A DNA stretch of 29,420 bases from Ichthyophthirius multifiliis (GCF_000220395.1 NW_004087080.1:1567-30986); one strand, 5' to 3'; counted from the stretch's first letter, positions 1-11,921 are shown. Notes: generated by a model not told the origin, from the sequence alone. Made by a program: numbers and translations.

Positions 1-236
1 AAAAATTAAAACAAAAAAAATATATAAAAAAAAACTATTTAAAAAATTAGAAAAAAAAAAAAAAAATAAAAAATAAAAAAAAAAAAAAAAAATAAAAAAT
101 AATAAATATAAATAAATTGTTATATTTAAATTAACTATATATTAATATATTTATATATTTATATATTTTTATATTTATATATATATTTATATATATATTT
201 TTTTATTTTGTATTTATATATTTAAATATATTTTAC
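1..236 (-). other. Intron 2 of the clathrin gene, or contig-edge filler
   Basis: This stretch is almost pure A/T, with poly-A runs and TA repeats. Read on the minus strand it begins with GTAAAATATA directly after clathrin exon 2, a good donor. No credible acceptor followed by coding sequence appears before the window edge. It is either a long intron (over 235 nt, unusual here) or low-complexity sequence at the end of a contig. Confidence 0.5.
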
Positions 237-718
237 CTATCTAATATTTTTGTATGTGATTCATGAGCATTTATATCAGAATGATATACTAGAGTAGGTG
301 TTACTATTGCTAAAGTTGTTTGATTTGCCCAAGTCATGTATTAGATTTATTCAGTCAGATCTATATGTTTTAGTTTTTATTTTGAATCTAAATTCCATAT
401 TTAGACATAACATCCATTACCGTTTGATGCTTTTAATACTATTATGTTTAAAGTAGGATGCATTAATGAGGTTTCTGCTTTATTAGGTTTTCTGTTCACA
501 TTGAAATTATTATCTATTTGGATTTAAGTTAATTAATTTTATCCGTTCTTTTTTTTTTTTTTTTATTTTAATATTCATTTTGTTACTTATGATTTATCAT
601 TAACACATATGCAGCGGTCTGATTCAAAACTTGTTATTCCTAGCTTTAAGTATTAGGGATCTATACCCAAATTCGTTAAAGAACAAACATTTTGGATTTT
701 TACAGGGTTGTTTGACAT
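237..718 (-). CDS. CLTC: Clathrin heavy chain, N-terminal fragment (partial at window edge)
   Basis: This is the start of clathrin heavy chain, the triskelion leg of coated vesicles. Exon 1 (587-718) encodes 44 residues beginning MSNNPVKIQN and containing LTNLGIDPQYLKLGITSFES, which matches the opening of the clathrin terminal beta-propeller. A 39-nt intron (548-586, GT..AG) leads to exon 2 (237-547), which includes ETSLMHPTLNIIVLKA, a WNLDSKQKLK segment and VTPTLVYHSDIN, equivalent to the 'imNPaskviALKA...vYHW' repeats of the family. Exon 2 ends in codon phase 2 at a GTAAAA donor. Only about 147 of some 1,700 expected residues lie here; the rest is beyond the left edge. The ATG is chosen because it is preceded by long A/T runs and gives the family's usual start. 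In-frame TAA codons read as Gln. Confidence 0.93.
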
Positions 719-1680
719 TTTTTTTTTTTAATATTTTTTTTTAATATTTTTTTTTATTTTTTTTCTCTTTTTTTTATTTTTTAATGTTACTTAATATCTT
801 TCTTATGATTATTAGATTTTTTATTTATTTGATTTAAAAGTTTTTTTTTACTTTAAATAATAAAAAATTTTAATTTTTAAAATATGTTAATTTCAAAAAA
901 TAAAAATATTTAATTTTAAAAAATTATATATCTAAAAAATATTAACAATTTATTTTTAATTAAATAAAAATTAATTTATATTAGTAAGTTTTAATTTTAA
1001 TTTTTAAAAAAAATATAAATAATTTAATTACTTTTTATAAGTTATTTTTATTTTTCTTTAAAAATTGACTTAATTAATAAATAAACTATAATAAATAATT
1101 AAAATAAAATTATCTTTTAATGTTTATGCATATAAAAAAAAAATGATATATATAGTTTTATTCAAAAATTTTATTTTATTTTAATGTAATTTAATTTAAA
1201 ATATTTTATTTTAATTAATATTTAAAAACAAATTAATTAAAAAAAAATATAATATATAATATTAAAAAAATAAATTGATTTAAAAAATAATTAATAAAAA
1301 AAAAAAAATATAATATTTAAAAAGACATATACCAAAAAAAAAAATTTTAACTTAAAAAAAAAAATGAATAAATATATTATTATAAAAAAAAATTTATGTT
1401 ATTTTAAAATAAAATAAAATAAAATAAAAATAAATTATTATAATTTTTTAATAAAAAAAGAGTAATATATATTATTTAAAATATATTACATTATATATAA
1501 GTAAATTTATATTTATATTTATATTTATATTTTATTTTTTATATATATTTATATTTTTTTTTTTATATATATCATTTTTTAAAATATTAAAATTAAAGGA
1601 AAAAATAAAATATAAAATAATTATAACTATATATAATTTTTTTGATAATTTTTATTATATAATTAAATAAAAAAACTATT
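719..1680. other. AT-rich intergenic region between clathrin and Nup98 genes
   Basis: About 960 nt, nearly all A and T, with many poly-A and poly-T runs. It contains the clathrin 5' flank and the Nup98 3' flank. I see no open coding segment with normal ciliate codon composition and no structured RNA. Confidence 0.7.
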
Positions 1681-4600
1681 TCAATCTTCAAATCTATCTT
1701 ATAAAAATATTAATTTTGTGTTATCAACATCATATTCTTTTATAAGTTTTAGTTTTTTTACATTTATTAATCTATTAACTTTTTCCTTTACGCTTTCTTT
1801 ACTTTATCCTTCTTAAATCTACTTGTTTCCGAATTTATGGAATTCAATAACTGCAGTTTTATTCAATCTTTCATAGATAAGCTTTTCTCTTTACGAACTT
1901 TCTTCATCATCTTAAATAGTTTCATCATCAAGCATAAAAAGGCAAATTTATTATTCTTCGAATTTAATATTTCTTAAATCCAAATCAAGCACATTGACTG
2001 GTTATGTAAAAAGCACAGTTGCAAAATCATTAAATATTTTAAAATTTAGAATTTCTTTAAGTTCTTCATTATTCATTTTTTACATTTCCTCCAAGGAAGG
2101 TTCACAACCGTATCCTTTAGGCAATATAGGTATTTTTTTTTTCTAAAAAGATTATTATTCTTAACTTTATTATTACTATTATTTTCTTTAATTTTATAGA
2201 GTATTTTTCTTTACTAAATATACTTATTCTATTTTAGAAACATCCAAATCTTAATATTTGAGAAATTTTTAAATATCATTTAAGTGCATTTTTTCCCCGT
2301 TAGATAGTTTTGCGAATAATTAATAATTTGATGCACTTTCATTTCCTTGTACATTATCTAAATATTAATTTATTATTCTTTCCTTTACTTCCTACACTGT
2401 ATGTCTTGGAAGGACTTTTATTTATACAGTTTTTCTTGTTTCTTAGTTATAAAAAGGTATATTTTGTTCCTATAAACTAAAAGAACCTGATTATTATTAT
2501 TAAGAAATTCTATTATTTTCAAAAAAAGTTTAAGCTCCATTACTTTTTTCGGAATAAGTACTTCCCGTTTTACCTTATTTTAAAGAGAATTTTTTAAATG
2601 TTTCTTTTATTTATTCTTCTTTTTAGAATCCTTTTTTAGTCTAAGCTCTTGGTTTTTTGTATCCATATAGTGAATTATACTCAATTTCTAGTAAGTTACT
2701 TTTAGTTTAGTCAAATGATCCTATTTATTATTCTTAATTAATATTTTTTTTACTTCTAGTATTTGCATAATACCAGACTTAATCATCTTCTTCGTTTTGT
2801 TTTTATAATTTATTAAATATACTCTAATTATCAAACTAAGAAAACAAATTCTTAAAAAATTCATCTCCTTAAACCTATTAAACGAATCCTTATTATGATT
2901 AAAACTATTAACTTTATTATTAAAATTATTAATTTTATTATTATTATTATTATCCACTGAATCCTTATTATTATTATTAAGTATTACTAAATAAACCTCC
3001 TCCAGTTTATTAATTTCCACCTCCAAATAATCCTCCTCCAGTTTAATTTGTTGTTCCAAAAAGCCCTCCTCCTTATTAATTTCCTCCAAAACTCTGAGGA
3101 GTTGCAGTATTTCCTCCAAATAAGCCACCTCCAGTTTAACCTGCTGGTTAATTAACCTATTATTATTAATTATTTCCTCCAAAAAGACCTCCTCCAGTGG
3201 TTACGCTGGTATTTCCTCCAAAAAGGCCACCTCCTCCAGTAGTAGTAGCAGCTTAAGTTTAAGTGTTTCCTCCAAAAAGTCCTCCTCCAGTAGCTGCGGT
3301 GTTGTTTCCTCCTCCAAACAATCCACCTCCTGTAGAAGTTTATTATTAATTATTTTAAAAAAGACTTCCTCCTGCTTGTTAACTTGATGTAGTTTAAGCA
3401 GTAACACCTAATCCTCCAAAAAGACCTCCTCCAGCTTATTATTATTACTATTATTAAGGTTAACTTCCAAAAATGCCTCCTGTCTGTTAGCCTTAAACTG
3501 GTTATTATTGACCTGCGCCTAAAGCTCCGAAAAGGCCTCCTCCTCCGCCTAATCCAGTAGTCTAATTTCCTAAAATACCCTAACCTGTGCCTCCTGTTTA
3601 CGGCTATGCTCCAAAAAGACCACCTGTAACCTAAGGTTACTAAGTGGCTCCAAATTAGGCACCAAACAAGCTTCCTGTATTCTATTATTATTATTATTAA
3701 ACACCAAAAGGTGTGGGCTAATTAGGTGCCGCAGCTCCAAAAATACCACCTTATTATTACTATTATCCTGGCTTAAGTTATCCATTTTAAACCATTTTCC
3801 TTTACAAAAGTTAACATTCAGTCAGACAGTAATCTAAGCCATTAGATACACTCATAACACTATTAGTTTCTGTAGGCTTTCCAAGCTAATTAGTTTTCGA
3901 TATTTGCTAATTCTGAGATGGTTTTGCAAAAAATTTGCCCATTAAGGCATCTTATGTACTTAAATTGCCTTAATTAGCTCCCATATTTAATAAGCCGCCT
4001 TAGTTTAGGTTATTATTGACTATTCCTCCTCCAAATATTCCACCACTACTTGCAGTATTTTGTTAAGGAGCAAAAAAACCGGTCTAACATTGAGGATTTT
4101 GTTGTTATTAAGAATTTGGCATGGCTCCAAAAAGGCCACCTTAAGGTTATTATTATTAAGTATTCCCGAATATTCCAGCTGGATTAGCTTATTGTCCAAA
4201 TAATCCACCTGCTCCTGGTTGCTATTATTACTATTGTTATCCAAATAAACCTCCTGTGGCTTAATTCCCTCCAAAAATTGAACCACCTTAAGTAGCAGAG
4301 GCCCCTTATTAACCTAATCCTCCCAAAAAAGCGCCTTATTATGATTATTAAGTTGCTTAGCCAAATAAACCTCCAGCTTATTAAGGTTATTAAGGATTAG
4401 AAGCTGTAAACACACCAGCTGGATGACAAAATGTAGGTAATTAAGATTATTATTAGTTCAAAGGTGGGGTTGTACCGAATAATCCACCAGTTTATTATTA
4501 TTATGGGTTTTATTATTATTAACCGAATGTACCGAAAATTCCTGCTGCTTATGGTTGTGCTGCTGTTGCTCCTATTTAATTTATTAAAGGTGTTTTTTAT

Positions 4601-5105
4601 TATTAAAATATAAACATTTTTTATAATATTATATTATTTTTTTTATTATTAGAATATATATAATTTTTTATTATAAATATTAATTTAATTATATTTTTTT
4701 TTTTTCTAAATAAAATGCGTCTATTATAATTATTTTGCTATATTTTTTTTTTCCTTTTAAATTGTATATATTATTTTTCTTTTAATTTTTTTTTATAAAA
4801 AAAAAAAAAAAAGAATTTTATATTTGACTTTCTTTTTTATTTTCAACATTAAATTAAGACAGATATCATAATAAGTGTAGAAAAAATAATTATTTTATAT
4901 TAAAAATAAAAAAAAGCGCAAAAAATAAATTAAAAATTTTGCATTTTTTTAAATAAATAAAAGAAAGGTTTTGCAAAAAAAAAAACAAAAAAAAGTTTTT
5001 TGCAAATAATATATACAATTTATTTAATATGAATAAAAATAATAACATTAATAATAGAAAAAAAATAATATATATATATATATATAATATATATATAAAA
5101 AAATA

Positions 5106-5136
<31 letters not shown>

Positions 5137-5666
5137 TAAAAGTTTTTTATATAAAAAAATTACCAAATAATCCTCCTTAAGCACCTTATTATTAAGCACC
5201 TCCTCCAAACATTCCATTACCACCAGTAGTATTACTTCCTTATCCACCAAAAAGTCCTTAACCTTAATTTTATCCACCTCCTCCAAATAATCCTCCACTA
5301 TTAGCAGTATCTTTTATTTTATTTAAATAAAACTAAATATAATATGAATAAAATTTGTTTTTAATAAATAATATTTATATATATAAATAATCTAATAAAA
5401 ATACTATTGTTTTGATTTGTTGCTGCTTATCCAAATAAAGATAATCCTGCACCTTATGAATTAGGTTATTATCCGAAAATGCCTCCTCCAGTAGTATTTT
5501 ATGGTTGATTTTATACAAAAATACCTTAAGCTGGTTACATTCCAACATTTGACTATCCTCCTCCAAAACTAGGTACATTTTATTATGTTCCTTATTGAGG
5601 TTAACCAAATAAACCACCTCCTGCGGGTTGTTATTGTTATTACTAACCAAATATTCCTTAAAACAT
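1681..5666 (-). CDS. NUP98: Nup98-type GLFG nucleoporin
   Basis: This is an FG nucleoporin that forms the permeability barrier of the nuclear pore. Exons are 5405-5666, 5164-5310 and 1681-4571, all joining in phase 1; the total is 3,300 nt, or 1,099 residues. Residues 1 to about 700 contain dozens of GGLFGG, GIFG and SFGG repeats separated by Gln/Asn-rich spacers, the Gln mostly TAA. Around residues 380-395 is DYCLTECQLLQRK, which could be a degenerate Gle2-binding (GLEBS) segment. A Q-rich stretch follows, then a compact region at about 847-922 that looks like a beta-grasp domain, then the Nup98 C-terminal domain (LPKGYGCEPSLEEM near 950, LFTQPVNVLDLDLRNIKF, AVIEFHKF). The protein ends LIFLQDRFED, where other Nup98s have VSHFS, so the autoproteolytic His-Phe-Ser site is missing and no Nup96 follows. 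GLFG repeats correspond to the macronuclear rather than the NIFN micronuclear Nup98 type described in Tetrahymena. Confidence 0.9.
4572..5163 (-). other. Long intron 2 of the Nup98 gene
   Basis: This is a 592-nt GT..AG intron, several times longer than the other introns in the window. It starts GTAATTTTTT and ends ATTAAATAG, and splits a Gly codon inside a GLFG repeat. It holds a (TA)n tract around 5067-5136 and A/T-rich sequence with a few TTTGCAAAA elements. No coding potential is seen. Confidence 0.75.
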
Positions 5667-6978
5667 TATTTTGTTATTTTTATTTTTGTTTTCTTTTAAA
5701 TTTAATTTAATTAATTTTTATATAGAAAAAATGAAAAAGAAAATAATAATTTTTTATTTAAAATATATATATATATATTTATATTTATATATGTATATAT
5801 ATATATACTCATATTAATATATTTTCAAATTTATTTATTTTCTGATATTATTTATATAATTATTGATATTTATATATTTTTGATTTCAATTTTATATTTA
5901 ATTTATTTTTTTATAAAATATAACTTAAATTAATTTATTTTTTAAATTTTAAATATTTAATAAACTTATATATTTTAAAATATAAATATTTCTTTTTTTT
6001 TATATATAAAATAAAAATTCTATATCTATTGAAAAATTTCTATAATAAATTATAATTTAATAGAAATAATTTATTATTTCAAAATAAATATAATTATTAG
6101 TAATATAAAACTAATAAAATAAATAATATAAAATCGAACTAATAAATGTAAAAAAAACATTATTCTATAAAATTGTATTATTAATTATTTTTTTAGTCAT
6201 TTAAATTTTATTTAATATTTTTTTTTAATAAAATAATATTATTTTATTTTATAAAGAATATGATTGAATAATATAAATTATTAACATAAAAATAATATAT
6301 TTTATAAACATTTTATAATAAAGATACATAAAATTAAATTATATTAATAAATTTATTGAAAACCGTTATTTAAATTATATATATTTAACATAAAGTAATT
6401 TTAAATTTATTATTTATTTTAAAATATAAATTAAAGTTTTAAAATAAAAAATTGATTTTTAAATATAAATTATATGTAATTTATATTAAATTTTTTATAA
6501 TAATGAAAAAAACTCAATAAAATTGAATAAAAAATATATAAATTCTTGATTTATTATATAAGTGTTAGTTTAATATATTAAATTTTAATTACAAAAAAAA
6601 AAATTTTTATATAAAATTATAATTTTAAAATCTATGATTGATAAATTTAAAAAAATTGTTTCAAATTTTATATATATTTTAAAAAATAAAATAAAATATT
6701 TATTGAATTTTATACATCTAGTATTATTATATATATATACAAGTTTAATTATTTTATTATAAATAATTTTATTTGAATTTATAATTTTATAATATTAATA
6801 TTTATTAATATATAATAATTTATTATATTTTATATATATATATTTATATATTTATTTATAAATATATATATAAAAAATTATTAAAATTATTCTAACATAT
6901 TTAATTAATCTTCTAATAATCATCAACTCCTTAAAAAAAAAAAAAAAATCAAAATAAAATATAAAAATAAAATAAAAA
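5667..6978. other. AT-rich intergenic region, divergent promoters
   Basis: About 1.3 kb between the divergently oriented Nup98 gene and the 280-residue orphan gene. It is A/T throughout with short TA repeats. It must hold both promoters, but I see no motif I could name and no gene. Confidence 0.65.
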
Positions 6979-7821
6979 ATGATTTTAAATTAATCTTTTA
7001 GTACTAAAGTAGAGTAATAAAGCGAACTAGAAACTGAAAATTAATAAAAATAATCAATAACCCGTTTAAATGCGCAAAAAACAATAACAAATTTCAAACA
7101 ACACTTAAATGAGCACCTAATAAAAAACAATACAAAGCAACATATGAATAAAATAATCCACTACCATTTACAACATACATTTTTTTTAAGATACGCCACT
7201 CCTTTGTTCATAAATATAAATACATTCCTCTAAGAAAAAAAGCACGAAAAATAAAAATACTTACAAGCTTATTAAAATAAACTTAAAATACTAAACTGTT
7301 AGATACTTTAATAGAATCCAGATAAAATTTAAAAAATTAAAAGCATTTAAGTTTTAAATTTGTACCTAGAATCTCTTTCGAAATCTTTCCTATTAGATTC
7401 ATTTTTAGAAGTCCTTATTTATATCCTTTTTGGGTAAAAACCTCCTTAAATCCCTATAGAGCTTTATGATTCGAAAAAAAATCTGCTCTTTTATGTTTCG
7501 CCAATTATTGCTTTTCTTATAATTTTCTATATTCATGTGGATAATAAACCTGAAACTTTAGATGACTTGGTGATTAGGTCAGGGTTAAAATCTCTATATA
7601 AAAGTGTTAAAATTAGTGATGATTAAAATAATATGGTTAATTTGTAAAAAAAAGAAATGAAAAAGATAAATAAAAAAGTTTAAAATTTTAGTGAAGAATT
7701 TGAAGATGAAGGCAATTGTTAAGATATTTCTACTAATTATTCTTAATGTAAAAATTAAAATAATTAATTAATAAATTAGGGACAGGAGAATTTATTTAAC
7801 TATGGAGATTTTAATATTTGA
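6979..7821 (+). CDS. Hypothetical protein, 280 aa, one membrane helix
   Basis: This is a single uninterrupted reading frame under the TAA/TAG = Gln code, ending at TGA. I do not recognise the family. The N-terminal 30 residues are Gln/Glu-rich; residues 31-125 look helical and basic (ITNFKQHLNEHLIKNN, KKHEKQKYLQAYQNKLK). Residues 133-150 are hydrophobic (FLLDSFLEVLIYILFG) and residues 169-186 form a clear membrane helix (LLFYVSPIIAFLIIFYI). After it comes ETLDDLVIRSGLKSLYKSV and a polar tail. Base composition (much more G+C than the flanks) supports a real gene. It is divergent from Nup98 and convergent with SRP72. Confidence 0.8.
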
Positions 7822-8326
7822 ATTTTTTTTTTTTTTAATAAATATGAGCATGTGTAATAAAATAAATTAATATTTTTTTTTGATGTTGTTATTTTTTTTA
7901 AAAAAAAATATATTAAAAAGTTAAAGATTTTTTATGAATTTTACAATTTTATTATTGATTTTTGTTTATAAATTAGATATTTATTCTTTTTTTTAATTAA
8001 TATATATATTTTTATTTTTATTTTTAAAAAAAAATATTAATATTAATTTTTATTTTTATAATTTTATTATTTAAAAAAAAATAAAAAATTAAAGTATAAT
8101 TTTATTTAAAATAAATAAATATTTTATAATATTAAAAAATATCTTATTAAATATATATATTTATAATTATTTTTTATTATTATATATAAAATAGCTTTAA
8201 TTATAAATTTTTATTTAAATTAAAAAAAAAAAATATATTCTAAAAAAAAAAAAATCAATATATATATATATATATTTTTTTTTTATTTTTTTTTAAATAA
8301 TACCTTAAAAAACAAGAATTAAAACA
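7822..8326. other. Intergenic region between convergent genes
   Basis: About 500 nt of A/T-rich sequence separating the 3' ends of the orphan membrane protein gene and the SRP72 gene. It presumably contains both polyadenylation regions. I see nothing else in it. Confidence 0.65.
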
Positions 8327-10291
8327 TCATTTCTTTCTTTTATTAGGTTTTTTATTTTTATTACTACTAACCTATTAATGAGAAGTAGTATTTCCAGCAT
8401 TAAAAGTAGCTTTGGTAGCAAGCATATCTACAGCCGCTGAACCTTATGTTTTTCCTCCCATTTATCCTTTTTTTCTTTTAAAATCTTTTCTTTCATATTT
8501 CGGAAGCCATCTTTCTGGATCTGGTTAATTTACTGGAGGATTTTTCGGGTCGTAATTTTTTGGAAATCTGATTCTTTTTTTTTTCTTTTTTTGAATTTTT
8601 TTCGCTATATTAGTAGTAGATCCACTCTTAGTTTAGATTTTAGAAAGAGCTAATTCGCTTTCTAATTTTGTCAATTCATTATAGTCATTTATTAAGTCAA
8701 ATTCTATGCTTTCTAATAGTTTTTCCGCTTTCTCTAAGTTTCCGTTGTTCGCGTACAGTTTAGCCAGTTTCTATTAAAAAACTCTTTCTTTCGAAAATTT
8801 AGAGATTAATTTCTCAAACATTTCAATAGCTAATATGGGGTTACTTTTCGCATAAAAATCAGCTAAAAAGCTCAATATTTGCGGGTTTTTAGTATTCTAT
8901 CCGATCTTCTACAATACTTATTCATTATGTTGTTCATTCTGTTTATTTTTAATCAATTAAGAGAACATAAAACATATTAAGACTTCATTTTCGTACACTG
9001 AGGGGTTGTTTTCAAATAAAGAATTAAATAAAGTGATAATTTTGTCCTATTAGTTCATTTATTTAGCCATTTCGGCTAATAAAAGAAATATATGGATTCT
9101 TTATTTTAAACTGGCTTTTTAATTATTAAGGATTTCCTTAAAAATAGTATTTAGGAAATTTTCTAGAAGCTCATCTTTTTTACTTTTTAATAAAATGCAA
9201 GATTTAACAACTAAAAACCTGAATTCTTAAAAGAGTAAATTCTGTGGATATTTTTTTTCAATTTCTTATAAAAGATTAAGTCCTTCATTATATTTTCCTT
9301 TCTATATATATAAAATAAGTTTATTTAATTTAAAAAGGAAAATCTATTCACTAGTCTATTTATATTTATTAGAAATACAGTCTTCTAATAATCTCAAAGA
9401 CTCAGAAAAATGGTCACTTTTACTCAAAGATTTAAAAAAAACAATATTATTATTTAATACTGCCTTTAAATTTTTATCTTAAGTATTTATTTTTTAAAAA
9501 GCTTCATATTATTTTATCTTTTTTTCAAGTTCTTCACCTTAATATACTTTATGATTTAGAAAATCATTATAATCAGATTATAAAACGGATATTATTTCAT
9601 CTTCTTTATCATTTTCTTTTTATATTATTTATTAAAATCGTCTTTATAATAGTAAAGAATCCTCTGTTTAGTGCAAATTCGCTAATAAAAAAGCATAATT
9701 GTATATAAATTCTCGAGTTTATTCTTAGTTTTTGCTATTTTTTATAAAGTCTTAGACTATGCTTTTACTTATTTCTTGAAGGTCTTTATGCTTTTTTTTA
9801 TTTTTTAAAAAAAAAAAATATTTCATTTTTACTTTTGAAGATACAGAAGCTGCTATTAAATTTACTAAAATATCTTAATAGTCTTATGTTTTTGGGAACT
9901 TTTTTAATGTTTATTAATATATTTCTACTGCAGTTTGATATTAACCTAATTTATTATATGATTAGGCCAATAATAGGAAAAATTATATCTAAGATTATTA
10001 TTATTGACAGAATTTAATACATTCTTCATATTTTTCTTGCTTATATAAACTATAAGCTTACCAATATTAGGATTAGTCATCATTAATAGGCAAATTAGAG
10101 AATTCTTGTTGAAATTATTGGAGCTTTTCGGTCTTTAATAAGGCAATTAAGTGACATTTTTTTACTTTTTCATCTTGTTGTTTTGAAAGAATTTATTCAG
10201 ATAATTTTAATATTATTTCATCGTTATTGTCGTTTATACTTTGTTAGAGCCTTGTATATAGATTTTCTATTTAGTTGTTATTATCGTTCAT
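8327..10291 (-). CDS. SRP72: Signal recognition particle subunit SRP72
   Basis: SRP72 binds SRP68 and the 7S RNA of the signal recognition particle, which targets nascent chains to the ER. The protein is about 640 residues if the small intron at 9791-9832 is spliced (654 if read through); the human protein has 671. The N-terminal two thirds is helical and TPR-like (for example YQAYSLYKQEKYEECIKF and AQSYNKLGQYQTAVEIYQ). Near the C-terminus come a basic patch (KKKKKRIRFPKNYDPKNPP) and PDPERWLPKYERKDFKRKKG, the hallmark RNA-binding signature of SRP72. A GGKTQGSA stretch and a basic tail end at TGA. The ATG at 10291 is the first in frame after the A/T-rich leader. It is divergent from the repeat-protein gene 434 nt away. 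Confidence 0.93.
9791..9832 (-). other. Probable 42-nt intron in SRP72 (3n, no TGA)
   Basis: On the minus strand this begins GTAAAAATGAA and ends AAAAAAAAG, is almost entirely A/T, and lies in phase 0. It is 14 codons long with no TGA, so reading through also keeps the frame. The product would be a Phe/Lys-rich insert unlike its surroundings, which favours splicing. Confidence 0.65.
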
Positions 10292-10725
10292 ATAATTTTT
10301 TTTATATATATATTTTATTTTATTATTTTAAATATAAATTATTTATCTTTAATTTTTTTTTTTTTTTCTTATCTTTTATATTTTTATTTGATAGATTTTA
10401 TATACACTTGTTTAAAAAAATAATAATTAAAATAATATTTATATATATATATAAATATTTATTATAGAAAAACATTTTTATTTATTAAATTTAAAATGTT
10501 TTTTATTGTTGAAAACAAAAAAAATATTTTTGATGTTTTTGTAAACTTATTTAATATATTTTGAGAAAAAAAAAAAAAAAAATATTATAATTTAAAAAAA
10601 TGTACTTTAAATTATAATTTATGGAATAATATATATAATATATAAGTATATTCTTTAAAAAAATAATAAAAAAAAAAAAATATAAATAAAAAAAAAAAAG
10701 AGGCATAAATATATATATAAATAAA
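10292..10725. other. Divergent intergenic region SRP72 / repeat protein
   Basis: This is 434 nt of A/T-rich sequence between two head-to-head start codons. Poly-T and poly-A runs create low-complexity open frames rich in Phe, Ile and Tyr, which I regard as non-coding. It should contain both promoters; no motif is recognisable. Confidence 0.65.
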
Positions 10726-11921
10726 ATGTCAAAAGTACACAAAAAACAAAAATTAATATCTAAACAAAAGCCCCAATAATAAAAAAAAGTTTATAATTAA
10801 ATATCTTAAGAAACTCGAGAAGAAATAATAAACTTATTAACAAACAATTAACTTAATCTAAAACAAGTAAAAAATAAATAAATATTTCAATTATAAAAAA
10901 AATAAACAAAAACAATAAAAAATAGATTTCCGAAAAATTCAATATAAAAAAATCAACAATAAAAGCCATTCAAAAAACCTATCTTACAACAGGCCGAAAG
11001 GAAAAAAAAACGCAAAGAGATCGTATATAAAATACTATAAGTACAATTTTATTGACTACAATAAATGATATATAGAATCCTTAAGAATCTTCAATTATAT
11101 CATCTATAGATTTCGAAAAATAAAGGATAAATTTTAAAGAAAAAAAAGAATAAAATCTATAAAACAAAGCCTTTGAAATTGTTTAAAAACATTTATTAAA
11201 AATTATTCAAAATCCAAATAATTAAGATAATACTAATATTTCTTAGAACTTATAAACTTAGTTAAAAGAAACTGTTTTTTAAGCACATTAGGTAGCTTTT
11301 GATAAATTTATTAAATAAAAAATTACTAAAAAAGATCGAACTAATAGTGCTGAGAAATAAAAAAAAGCCCCAAAAAAAAAAAATTCTTCTAAAAATATTA
11401 AAAAATTAAATATTGATACTGATAAAGTTAATTAAAATGCATTAGAAAACCCATAAAAAAATACACTAGAAAACTCATAATAAAATAATATACAAGAAAA
11501 CCAATAAAAGAATATAAAAGAAAACTTTTAAAAAAATATACAAGAAAACTCTTAAAAAAATATATAAGAAAATTCTTAAAAATATATATTAAAAAACTCT
11601 TAAAAATGTATATTAGAAAACTCTTAAAAATGCATATTAGAAAATTCTTAAAATAAATTATAATACTCTTAAAATTACTAAAATTTAAACTTTAATAATG
11701 ATTAATATTAATTTCCAACCCCTGAACAAAAATACAATAGAAATTAAAATATTATAAATAATCTTAAAAGTCCCTAATCTACTGATTATTTCTCGCCTGA
11801 AAATGATTATATAAAAAGCTTGAATTCTCCTTGTTCACCTTTTGTCATCAACAAAAAATATTTCAGAAATAAAATATAGAAATCTATTATTAATACAAAT
11901 CATTATAATAATTTAGAATGA
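10726..11921 (+). CDS. Hypothetical basic protein with tandem octapeptide repeats
   Basis: Two exons (10726-11040 and 11076-11921) join in phase 0 across a 35-nt intron (GTACAATTTT to ATATATAG) that contains a TGA; the product is 386 residues. I cannot name the family. Residues 28-65 (SQETREEIINLLTNNQLNLK and following) could be a helix-turn-helix, as they are spaced like DNA-binding motifs of transposase or homeodomain type, but the match is weak. Residues 70-105 are strongly basic, suggesting nuclear or nucleic-acid contact. Residues about 226-301 hold roughly nine imperfect copies of NIQENSQK, encoded by a 24-bp minisatellite. The C-terminal part is Asn/Ser/Pro-rich (SPQSTDYFSPENDY, SLNSPCSPF) with possible SP phosphorylation sites. 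Frame closure across both exons supports the model. Confidence 0.78.
11436..11665 (+). repeat. 24-bp coding minisatellite (octapeptide repeat)
   Basis: There are about nine tandem 24-bp units of the form GAAAACTCTTAAAAAAATAT, encoding ENSQK-N/Y/C-I-Q/L variants. Neighbouring 3' copies are the most alike (KCILENSQ twice), a sign of recent local duplication. All copies stay in frame. Confidence 0.85.

Noticed and set aside
2721-5650. Several Leu/Glu-rich minus-strand open frames across the Nup98 gene
   Set aside because: They are out-of-frame shadows of the GGLFGG repeats; the +1 reading of GGA GGA GGT TTA TTT gives EEVYL-like peptides.
9835-10742. Phe/Ile/Tyr-rich open frames on both strands
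   Set aside because: They arise from poly-T/poly-A tracts and the antisense of SRP72, with no coding composition of their own.
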